NCBI GenBank assembly: GCA_025738555.1
Contig: JAOVFP010000012.1
Coordinates: 2,976,001-3,040,000, forward strand
Length of the DNA: 64,000 nucleotides
From: Cyathus striatus
Lineage: Eukaryota; Basidiomycota; Agaricomycetes; Agaricales; Nidulariaceae
Direction of reading: 5' to 3'
Part shown: positions 35,880-45,841 of the stretch, piece after piece
How positions within the stretch are numbered: position 1 is the first letter of the stretch
How the letters are laid out: each line of letters opens with the position of its first letter
Notes under the pieces: generated by a model
Seen by the model: only the letters and a program-made list of their open reading frames with translations
Database searches by the model: none
What the model was told of the DNA's origin: nothing
Position numbers and translations under genes: made by a program

Positions 35880-36740
35880 TAGTCCTAGGTAACATACTAA
35901 TTGTTGAGTGGGGAGTGAGTGGGGACACTTTGTTTTACAGTGCATTACCATTACTACTAATAATTTAAGGCCTTATACGATTATTCTACTGTTGGTTTGT
36001 GTATTATCAACTATTACTACAGCTACTATAAGGTACAACTATGAGAGCACATGGGTGTAAGTGAGAGAGAGGGACGCGGCATTGCGATCAGTATGGGTGT
36101 TTCGAAAGCATTTAGGGCAGGTCGGCCAGGTCAGCTGACCTGCCCTAAATGCTTTCGAAATGGTCGTATTGTACCCATGCTCACTACTCCCTTCTTCCTT
36201 ACTCTCATGTTCTTCGTAGGTACTGTAGTTAGTATAGGGATGTATTCAGTTCTTTTACATAGATAGTAGTACTTTTAGATAGGATAATATTAAGAGAAAA
36301 GACGCACCTGACGATGGTCTAATCCGAATGGAAGGAACAATTGGGCCTGTCAACGTCAACGATAGCGCCAAAATATGGAATGCTGGTAAGTCATTTTTCT
36401 ATTATCCTATTATCCTTGGCAAGCCAACTAAATATCAGTATGGTAGTCCTAGGTAATGGTATGAGTGGCAAGTGAGCAGGGACTGTTGGTAATATACAAT
36501 TATTCTACGTACAACATACTTTTACTAACAATACTATGTGTAAGTGAGAGAGAGGGGCACGGCGTTGCAAGGATGCCTGACAAAGAACTAATCTTAATGG
36601 AGACCGGTGTGAACAATTGGGCATTGTGTAATTATCAATGTCAATGACAGTTCCAAAATATGGAATATTCGCCAGTTAGTTGTTTTGCTGTCATCTTTGA
36701 AACACTAACTAAATCTTGTGATAATAGGTTATGACTCCTC
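35880..36740. repeat. Subterminal-like repeats and truncated WD40 3' exons
   Basis: GTAGTCCTAGGTAA occurs at 35880 and 36442, each followed by GAGTGG(G)GA-type words like those at the inner edge of the long TIRs. Two short blocks (36300-36390 and 36570-36670) end in GCGCCAAAATATGGAATG / GTTCCAAAATATGGAATA, resembling a WD40 repeat end (KIWN), so broken pieces of WD40 genes lie here upstream of WD40-2. Confidence 0.4.
36100..36160. repeat. 61-bp perfect hairpin with 24-bp arms
   Basis: The left arm 36100-36123 starts TTTCGAAAGCATTTAGGGC; the right arm 36137-36160 is its exact complement; the loop is 13 nt. The centre also contains the 16-bp palindrome CAGGTCAGCTGACCTG (36127-36142), so two alternative foldings exist. 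A relaxed relative (TCTGCCCTAAACGTTTTC) occurs at 38731. Confidence 0.85.
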
Positions 36741-36920
36741 ATTCAACAGGTAAGCCTGCGATCACTGCCAGTGAATATTACAATTAACTGTATTTAGCAA
36801 TGTGTTTTCCTACAACAATAGTGCTGGCACCTATCTCCTATAAAATAGTACACATACTCTTATCATGAACTTCATACTCCCTTCGTACTCTTCATTCAAT
36901 AACCAATCTCGACAGCATCA

Positions 36921-38534
36921 ATGTCCATTCAAGCCGATCTTCCTAAGGTGTGTAGTGTTGCTTTCATGTCCTAGTTGAACCAACAGATTAACGGAAAAAT
37001 ACTTAGTTCAATACTACTCAAACACTGAGTTACCATATGAAGCCCATAAATGTTTTGAAGCTAAGTCTGGATGCATCAAAGCTTCTAAGTGGAGGTAAGT
37101 ACTTGCATGTATTTAATACTCACAGACTTGCCGCTCACTCTACTAGCGGACGACGGAATGGTGGTTATTTGGGATGCCATGAGCGGGATCAGTCTCGAAA
37201 AAATTAACTTGGTATTTCATGGACCTGTGTCTTCTGCTGTCTGGATGCCTAGTTCAGATGGTACTACATGTTCCAACTTCGCAGTCAGGTCTTCGGATGG
37301 TTCCATAATGGTATATCACCACGAAAGTAGCAAGGTATCTCATCGCTTAACCTATATGTTATTCGCGTATTTATTCCTTTTCATTTCCAGTACGTATGTA
37401 AGAGTGTTACAGAGGCACATGAAAATCATATAGAGGATTTGGCATTTGATCAGTATGGTCAGCATCTCGCCAGTATTGGCGACAGCCGTTTGCTGGTATG
37501 GACGGTCAACCACAAAGGTACACGTTGTCAAACATGATGTCTCAGGAATTCACAGAGGACACAGGTGACCTTGATGAGTATGCTGGAACTCCGGCACCAG
37601 ATTTTAAGTATAGATTTCATAGCATCGCTTTTCATGATGATGGAAAACAGATCTTATATTCCGTTTTGGAAACGCACGAAATGTGAGTAATAACTGTCGC
37701 GATTACAATAGAATGCTATGACTGATCTCTTGCGATAGTATAAACTATCAAGTTAATCCTTGGACTCACCAATGGAGTCGTCGCTTACAGTCTCGAATGT
37801 AGGTATTTACATTGCCTGCTAAGTGTCTTGCCTTCCACTTACCTATACCAGTGGACATGCAGTCGTGTCTGGAAAAGAGATGCATGTTTCCAACCTGTTC
37901 AATGGTGTTGATACATATGCTCTTCCACCTTCCCAGCCGTTAAAGACTTACGAGCATCCGATTTCCCGCAATTACCCCATGCACCTTGCATGTGGTCGAC
38001 AAGGTTCCCTTATAATTGTTGGTAGCGACGACGGGTTTCCGCATGTGTTTTTGCGCTTCGGGAATATGCAGACGTCTTTGCCACATGAGAGAGGCATTCT
38101 AACGCAGATTGTGGACATAAGCATATTTCGTTAAAAATTAAGACAAGCTAATATGCTCTCTTTAAGTGTGCCGCAATCGGTTCGATATGTATAATAGCCA
38201 CAGGATTGTCAGAAGCTGATAATCGTGAAACACACTATCCAATTAAGCTATGGAACTCAACCTCTGCTGTAAGCCTTCTATCTTGCTGCTCGCATTTATT
38301 GTTGATCATTTCATCTACAAGCATAACACATCGAAGGGCACCTCCACTCGAGAGAAAGTCCCGAAAACTGAATCACTGACCTACATGCAGACGTTATCTA
38401 TTATATTAATTGTTCTATGTTTCCAGGCACTATTATCAAGTGAGACAATTACAGAGTGGGTTCAGATGCATGTGGCATCAGTGTCGTTGGAGAAATGGAA
38501 TTTAGATTTCAGTTTTTGCAACTACGCACTTTAA
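36921..38534 (+). CDS. WD40-repeat protein 2, in the 24-kb element
   Basis: Start MSIQADLPK (36921), then FNTTQTLSYHMKPINVLK...LLSGG, DDGMVVIWDAMSGIS, HGPVSSAVWMPSSDG...VRSSDGSIMVYH, AHENHIEDLAFDQYGQHLAS...LLVWTVNHK, DFKYRFHSIAFHDDGKQILY, GHAVVSGKEMHVSNLFNGVD and GSLIIVGSDDGFPHVF. Each block aligns with WD40-1 (24420-25941, minus), with the same exon borders. Between NHK and EFTEDTG only 28 nt (37519-37546) must be skipped, too short for a normal intron, so a frame lesion is possible there. The C-terminal exons after 38130 are hard to follow and the 3' end is approximate. Probable beta-propeller scaffold; partner unknown. Otherwise no stop was found in the propeller exons. Confidence 0.52.
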
Positions 38535-38654
38535 ATAACACCTATGCGCCTTAAATAATGATATCGAACTATGGACATAAAACTATGTGCATTAAAAAAT
38601 GATATTAAACTATGGCTGGTCTTGATTTGTATGTTAGACAATACAAGAGTGTAT

Positions 38655-38710
38655 TGCCTTGAATATGAGTGCACGGGGAATGGAGCGGGGAATGAGCGGG
38701 GAACATGTGG
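38655..38710 (+). repeat. Internal copy of subterminal GAGTG/GAGCGGGGAA repeats
   Basis: GAGTGCACGGGGAATGGAGC then GGGGAATGAGCGGGGAA, the same style and orientation as the right TIR inner edge (43117-43195: GAGTGGGATGGAATGGGGAG). Confidence 0.45.
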
Positions 38711-38846
38711 GGATATCACGTGCCAGAAGAGTCTGCCCTAAACGTTTTCATATCCAATAAATAGAAGGTGGGTGTTGCAGGTTCTTACCTTAATAGTTTT
38801 ATTGCCCTGACATCACAGTAGATACTCTAGCATACTCTAGTATACA

Positions 38847-41762
38847 ATGGCCGAAGACAATTGCGCACTGAATCTAGATGGTAGCTTGAAGGACGCAAGT
38901 CAGATTCAATGGTATTTTGACCCTGATGATGAAGTACCTCAACCTCAGCAGAGAAAAGCGAAGAGAGCTAAAGTAGTGGTAATGAACCAATCTGAATATA
39001 GTAATGCAATCATTAACACCAGGGCATAGACATTTTTAGATCTGGAAGCTCAAGTGGGTTCTGACTCTGAGGATGAAGATGATGAAGAGCAACCGGACAG
39101 TATGTGTATAAAATGGCAATACTTGAATGCAATGTTCTGATTGAGAGTCATTTTTGTAGAATTTATTGTAGATAACGAAGATGACGATGAAGATCCCAAC
39201 GTTCCTGTTTGCCGGCTGGAGCTAGCACGCTTGGTTCAAGCTGAATGACAACCAGAAATTATCGGCCGTCTCTACGAAAAGTATGTCGCCTCACGCGGAG
39301 GTGCACATTTGCTTGCTGGACCTAGTTCAACAACCCCTGTAAGGAAGCACAACGTCGCCCATTGCAGTCGAGTAGCTCGGGACTGGCCCCTTTATGACGT
39401 ACCAGTTAAGGTCAGTGAGTTGCAATCATTGACGAGTATCTGATTCACATTTTGTAGAACGGATCAGAGGAACGGATTGTATACCAGCTCAATTTACATG
39501 CTGGTCCCAAGCACGTTCGAAGTGCCTTTTCATTGTCCATTATCCCAGGGCACATTTATGTCGAGGCTCTTAATCTTGAGGAAATTAAGAAGTGTACCAA
39601 AATCTTTGGCGAAGTCGACCAGTCCCGTATTCATCGTGCACCAAATATTATGTGGGATACTTATCTTGGAAACGTTGGAGCGAGCTATACACCCTACAAG
39701 CACACTTGGGTATGACTCAAAGGAGAATTCCGATATGACCTGGCGTTTATTATAAACGTCTGCGATCGCACATTTCAGATTGACATCATTCAATTGCCTC
39801 GAGTAAAATACACAAATTCATCCAAACGAAAGCAGCCGTCATCGTCGTCAAGCTCGAAACCACCCTGCGAGCTATTCAACCCTGACCTTGCAAGGCAAAC
39901 ATGCCCGGATAAGTTCAAAGTCCAATATGAAGACGCCGATAATAAAATTGTAAAAGGATATATATTTCGAGGGTCATTTTATATGGCTGATGGGTTCTTA
40001 CTACATCGGGAAGTCGATTCTGACGAGTACTATCAAGTCGAAGGGATACCGACAATGGAAGAACTGAGATCCTTTGATTGCTGTAGCCACATTCCTAAAG
40101 AGGTTTTAGAGCAGACAAGGCGGGCAATATTATCGGCAAATATACGTATATGCGATCAGGTAAAGGTTGTCCTTCAAGGAATAGTTTCGCTGGCCTTTGT
40201 CGAAGACATTACGGAAGAAAATGCGATGATAAGGCTCTTTCATTCACCAGATGATCTTTTCGAATATCCATTAAATTTACTTGAGAAGTGCTTCAAGATT
40301 GGCGACAGAGTTAGGGTAAAGTCTGGCATACACAAAGGAGTTGTTGGTATGGTCACAAGTGTGGAAGCATGTGGGTGTATAGGCGAGGAAAATATTACAG
40401 TTGTCACCTTTCTGTTAAAGAAGGTAACTTTGAATCCACTTATGCCAGATTATTTTTATTCTGACCGATTAAGCAGGGAAAACACATACCAGTTCGCTCC
40501 TCAGATTTGGACTTCTGTAGCGAAGTTCATAGAAATAGTACGTTTAGGTGGGAAGATAGTAATGACGCAAGCACCACAGATGCATCTGGTAGTCGGACTG
40601 TTGAGGATAGGCTCATGCGTAATGATCCATATCGGTCGCTTTATGGGTTATATGGTGTGGTCACCTCTGGTCCTCAAATGGGGGATATTGGGATACTAAA
40701 GAGTGTCAACGCTAATGGTCACGCCGAGCTTGAAGTTGAAGCCCACCTGATAAGTATGGGAAAACTTGAAGAAGTTTCAATAGCGGATTTATATATTCCT
40801 GGGTATTTACGCATCTCAATATGCATTCCAATCTATAAAACTAAGAAATTATTACAGATACAACATTTCGAATATATTGCCATTTGATCTGGAAGGAGCT
40901 ACAGATCATCCTTCACAGAGTGTCTGTATGACACGTGCTTGGGAAAATGATTCTGGGATTGGGTCCCAAACACTGGCTTGGGATCCTAGCTCTAGAACCC
41001 CACAAGTAAGTACTTATAATTACATTTGCAAAGGATTGATTCTTGATCATATTCGGATTAGATTTCCAATGTTGTATCCGCCAAAGAGCTTGCCTACCCC
41101 CATCGAAGTTAGTTACTCATCTTGATGTTGTTGTACATCACTAATAGCAGTTAATAGTTCCAGAAAATGTAGCCTCAACATCTGCCTTGCAAGCTTCTAC
41201 TCCTCTTCCAAACTCGATGAGAACGGCTGTTATTGGCGAAGGGTCATCTGCTCGTGATGCTTCTGCAGATGCATTCAATAGTGTGTATCATTCTTACAGT
41301 TCTGGAATATTGACCAATATTAATATCTTTGTAGGCCATTGAATAAATCAACTTCTTGAAGCAGACAGCTCATTTTTGGATTGCAGATATCTTCATGTGG
41401 TTATCTCAGGATCTCTGCCGACTGCTGCTAGCTCTGGATTCGAAAGGGGATGATATGAAAAATGCAGCGGTACCTACCTGGGATTGGTGAGAAGTAATAG
41501 ATCTATCTGGGTGGAAATAACAGGCGAACAAGAACTTGAAGTCCCAGCGGAGTATGTGCACCCGGAGGCCCCTAGTAGGAAGGGAGAATGTGTAATGGTT
41601 GTAAACCGTCGTAACCACCAGTTGTACAGGGAAGTATTCATGGTACTTGGCCTGACGGAACACGGAATTGAAGTCTGTCCTGTAAAAGGACAGAACAGAG
41701 CAAAAAAGATGCGTGTTGTACCAGCTCAGGATCTCGGAGTATTTGTAGAAAATTTTTTTTAA
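38847..41762 (+). pseudogene. Spt5-like NGN/KOW protein, cargo of the 24-kb element
   Basis: Starts MAEDNCALNLDGSLKD. An acidic stretch (SDSEDEDDEEQPD) precedes an NGN-type domain: DWPLYDVPVK, QLNLHAGPKHVRSAFSLS, IIPGHIYVEALNLEEIKKC (39460-39600). A KOW motif GDRVRVKSGIHKGVVGMVTS lies at 40302, a second at YGLYGVVTSGPQMGDIGIL (40640-40700), then AWDPSSRTP (40976) and a C-terminal domain (41484-41762, VEITGEQELEVPAEYVHPEA). This order copies the transcription elongation factor Spt5 but with short linkers; mushroom genomes carry many such stand-alone relatives. Lesions: TAG at ~39027, TGA at ~39245 (QAE-stop-QPE) and a frame change near 40500. Introns such as 39709-39778 fit GT-AG. The housekeeping SPT5 is much longer with a CTR tail, absent here, so this is a derived paralog. 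Confidence 0.7.
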
Positions 41763-41857
41763 GCGCATGCCTTTATGACATCTTGGACATTGCTCATGTA
41801 TTATAATTTTTTGTTCGACTTCGGCATGGTATTTTAAGTTGTACATAATATTATATT

Positions 41858-42879
41858 TCATTGGCGAACTTTATGTACTATATTTTTATCGGTGCAAAAA
41901 ATTACTTGTAGGAATCCTTCTGGGTCCATGAGGTCTTCCAATTCATCGACAGTAAGCTTTCCCGAATTATATTGATAATAAGGATGATATCTCTTAGGGT
42001 CTATGGGCTACAAATAATCAGTAATTAATGGTGAGTGCATAAATTTTTCATACTAGAACTGTCATTGATGTTTGGAGCTGCTCTTCAATTGTTGAAAGAT
42101 GAAGAGTCCCTTCATCATCGACAATGCAAGATATTTCATGTATATGTCGCCAGTCCTTTGCAGATTTGTATACTCGAACAGTAACATCCTTATTTCGTGG
42201 CACCTTCACTGTGGTATGTCGAGGTTTCGTAGAATATGTTACATTTCTAACCACATCCATAAATGTATCGGATTTCATGTGTGTTAATTGTAGGGACTCG
42301 ATGTTCTGTGTTACTGCTTCTGGTGTGTTGTGATTTGTTAGTTCATAAGGGAGGTGCTGATACTGAAAATTAGTGTGGCTTGGATGTTCGTGTACTCTGT
42401 AGGATATCCAGGATACTCCATGAAATAGGCAGAAGGGAAGCCTTAGAACATACCTCTTTTTTTTCGTTTCAGCAACTCCTCGTGTTCGCCTTCGGCCAAT
42501 CGTTTTCTCGAGCTGGAAGTATTTCCTCTGTAAAACAATATCAGTCGGTGAATTTTGACATTTGAAGAGAAGTCTTAACGACTAACCTTGTTTTTTTTCT
42601 TTTTGAAGACTCTTCATGTTCGCCTTTCGCCGGTCGTTTCCTTGAGTTAGGAGCTGTTGATAATGTTTTGGTTTGACCTTTCTTATATGCAACAAGTGCA
42701 ACCATGAAGTCGTTCTTAATTGGTAACCCCGGCTTCCTTCGACCAGTCACTTGAACATTCACATGATTGTCTTTACAAAGTTGCTGAAGAATGTGGTATG
42801 GGAAGGACCTGAGTGCAGATTCACGAACAACAGCTCTTTGAAGAACCCGTTCTGCTTCCTGGATCGACAAGTTAGACAT
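41858..42879 (-). CDS. Small basic SAP-like protein with duplicated exon
   Basis: Start MSNLSIQEAERVLQRAVV (42879). FPYHILQQLCKDNHVNVQVT...KNDFMVALVAYKK resembles a SAP-type helix-extended-helix DNA-binding fold. Two consecutive exons are homologous, both a basic nuclear-signal-like block: NSRKRPAKGEHEESSKRKK (about 42655-42590) and SSRKRLAEGEHEELLKRKK (42534-42458), each bordered by consensus splice sites. Further exons read KPRHTTVKVPRNKDVTVRVY and, after a GTATGA intron, PKRYHPYYQYNSGKLTVDEL with stop TGA 41858-41860. No stop was found inside the reconstructed exons. A role in DNA binding for the transposon or host chromatin is inference. It is the last gene before the right TIR, ~240 bp away. 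Confidence 0.5.
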
Positions 42880-43116
42880 TGTGACTTAACGACTCCAGAA
42901 TAAACCATGACTATAAGTATTCAATGCTAGATATGATGCCGGGCACTTGCCGAGCCAAGCTTGTTATCCTCTTTTATAGCGTATAAGTATGTTATTGTTT
43001 CTTATTGTATTCTCAATCACTATTACTACGAAGAGCTTATAATACGTAACATTCACTGTCCTATACAATCTAACCTCCTGGCTCTACCATATCGTGGCTC
43101 TGTCCCTGGGCAGGAA

Positions 43117-43645
43117 CTGAGTGGGATGGAATGGGGAGTTGAGTGGGTTATGAGCAGGTGTGAGTGGCCTGTGAGTGGCCCTGTGAGCGGGACAATCAAT
43201 ATGATACGTTACCATATTTACAATCTGCACGTACATAGGGTAGGACAACATATTTTTGATTACATTTAGAATTGGCAAGTGGATCTGATGAACGAACCAA
43301 TCCAGACTCTGTTACCAGGACAAATTCTGAATGTGTGATAAGATAGGGGCACCGAACATAGCCAGAATCTGTGTTTAGATAGGATCAGTGAACAAATGTG
43401 CGTCCCAATTCAGGATTTGTGCAAGAATCTGCGTTAACAACCAATTTTTCACACAGATTCTACCTTTGTTCTATTGTCATTTTCTCAATATGGAAGCGTG
43501 ATATGGGTTTAGAACCAATCCATCATTATTTTCTAAATATGAACATGAATCTGTTCAAGGAGCCAATTTTGATACACATTCTAATTGTTAAGAAAATCTG
43601 TTTGTACCATATTTACCCCGCCCTGATTCAGTCCTGTCTGAGGTG
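43117..43645 (-). repeat. Right long TIR of the 24-kb element
   Basis: Inverted copy of 19696-20225, ending CTGAGGTG at 43645 followed by TAA. The inner edge has GAGTGGG/GTGAGTGGCC repeats at 43117-43195. Confidence 0.9.
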
Positions 43646-43648
43646 TAA

Positions 43649-45841
43649 TATGAATCTTAAAGGCATTGCAAATATCGATTGATGTTACTGATATAGGAAG
43701 AACCGCAACACACCAATATATTTGTCAATAGGTGATGCCAGTAGGTTGCCAGTAAGTCTTCGATAGTGATTCCTTATCCATAGAGTAGACTATGATAGTT
43801 TCAATTTCTCAAAGATAGTGAACATGCTTGTACCACAAACGTACAGCCATCGCACGATGGATGATTATTACGTGTGACGTATGCGATAGCGTGAATGGAA
43901 GCAATTCCAAATGTCCATCTCTGCGACTCTCGATAACTCATGACTATATTGAACCCACAGTTTGGAAATCCCTTATCGATACGCACCAAACGTGTTGTCG
44001 GATATACATAGAACGAGAAGGTTTATCATATTATAGAAGAACAGCTGATCATACCAACAACTTGGCTCAAACACGTTTATGATGTGTGTCAATTGCATTG
44101 TTGTACATATATTGCCTGTTCACACTAACTTTCATTCCCCTTCTCTTGTTATCTCAAACACCTTACTACTCAAGTACCTAACAACTGACAAGTTCAAGGT
44201 CAAACTATCCACATCAGGAAATACCTCAATGACAAAATTAGTAGAATAAGCCTTATTTTGGGTCACTTAAAGTATAAAATAGATGAAATAAGGTTCATAA
44301 GTCAAATAAGTTCAATAAGTTTCCCCCCCTCCTTATCAAACTACTTATTTTTAACTTATTGGGGTGCATTAGCATGAATAAATGTATATTAGGTTGGCAT
44401 AAATGTGACTTAGCTCCTTGTTTGCTTGCATTAACATGCTTTGAATAGTCTCATTCACTAACATTCCAAATACATGCATGATAGAATTAATCATTAAATA
44501 ATAATACATACATAGAATAAGACATACATGAAACTACACAGTAACTTAAACAAAGCCTAACACTACATAACTGCATGAACCAACAGCAACATAGAACCTA
44601 TACTCATACATCCAACCATAGCCCAGTACACACCTTCCCCAGCATAAAATAAGAGTCCAACTCACATACCTCAACATTATAATATACAATTGATAGGACT
44701 ATAATTAATGTAAGCTGTTAGGAACAAGAGAGAACACAACAACACGGGCAACACACCGAGACCATGGCAGGGAACGAGGCTCATTACTAAAGTCAGCTAT
44801 AACGATACAACTAGTAAGTGCAGTCTACAATTGAAGTGCATTAAAACTTACTAAGTTACCGGATTAGAATATCCCACATATGAGCAGATTGATGGACATG
44901 GGCGCATATCCACGTCATGAGTTCAACTGGGACACAGCAGCAGTGTTATTGATGGACATTGTGTTGCCTCTGAATGAGAAGGTGATGGTGTGTGATTGAG
45001 CTTGATTTGGCATGGGCGAGCACAGCTGAGACAACTGAGCAGTGAGCCGGGACGGTTACCAGGTTATTGGTGGAGGGCGGCAGAGGCAGAGGGCGGCAGA
45101 GAGAGAGGGCGATAGAGGCAGAGGGCGATACAAAGAGAGGCTAACAGAGGGAAGGTGAAGCAGTATGGAGGTGGTAGCAGTTGGGTAATGTACGTAGCAG
45201 GTAGTTGGGTTCAAGTTGAACGTTGAATGTTGAAGTGTTAAAACTCCGAATTTGAAACATTGACGTGCTGACACGCTGACGTGGCAAGCCACAAGCAATC
45301 ACATGACCAAACAGCGGGGTTTGAAATGACTTCAAGATTGTTTCGAAGTCCTTCAAATATCAGTTGCCGTGATACTCAATCTTTCTTGTGTTGTTTGTTA
45401 ACTTTTAAGTGTTAGATATTAAGTATTCACTTTATGTACATAGTTCCTCCTGTAAATAAATTGCAAGTAGAATATCTTTTAAAATCATCAGCTATTGAAA
45501 AACAGGTAAAAAGTGCTTGACTTGAAGATTCAAAAACAGATTTGCACAGATCACCAATGGGTGAAATTAATCTGGTCATGAATACAATTTAGCTGGATGT
45601 ATTATTCCCTTTATTTAGTGACCTTTATTCTGTCTTAATGAGAAAGCAAATAGTTCAGCTCGGTAGTAATAAGGCAAGGGTATTCCTTATAGAAGGCTTA
45701 TTATACTTATTACTTGGTTGAATAAGATAGAAAATAGTTTAGTTTAGTAATAATAAGGCAAGGGTCTAACTTATAGGAGACTTATTATACTTATTGTCCT
45801 AAATTGGCTAGTGAGGATTTTCCTGATGGCCACTATTAACA
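43649..45841. other. Region without a firm gene; minisatellite at 45060-45140
   Basis: A minus-strand frame 43989-43801 (IDKGFPNCGFNIVMSYRESQ...SCDGCTFVVQACSLS) looks coding and could be an exon of a gene cut by the 24-kb element, but no family was recognised. 44240-44360 and 45660-45800 repeat AATAAG/CTTATT words around GGCAAGGGT, possibly MITE remnants. 45060-45140 is a tandem run of GGCAGAGGCAGAGGGCG(G/A). The 5' region of the NACHT gene begins after ~45400. Confidence 0.35.

Larger units (their letters stand above)
19696..43645. mobile_element. Giant CACTA/EnSpm-type transposon with cargo (23,950 bp)
   Basis: Both ends read CACCTCAGACAGGACTGAAT inward and continue as a long inverted repeat of ~530 bp (19696-20225 and 43117-43645) with only about a dozen differences by eye. 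Immediately outside is TAA on both sides (19693-19695, 43646-43648), a 3-bp target duplication. CAC ends plus a 3-bp TSD are CACTA/EnSpm features, and a Tnp2-type transposase lies inside (28640-31969, minus). Other contents in order: accessory gene (-), WD40 (-), F-box-like (+), transposase (-), accessory gene (+), proline-rich gene (-), WD40 (+), Spt5-like (+), SAP-like (-). High TIR identity argues for recent insertion as a unit. The 3-bp TSD alone is weak; the TIR and transposase carry the call. Confidence 0.82.

Noticed and set aside
19696..43645. Interpretation of the 24-kb unit as a Starship-like element
   Set aside because: No tyrosine recombinase (captain) gene was seen at either end. 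The ends are long inverted repeats with a 3-bp TSD, and the transposase is Tnp2-type.
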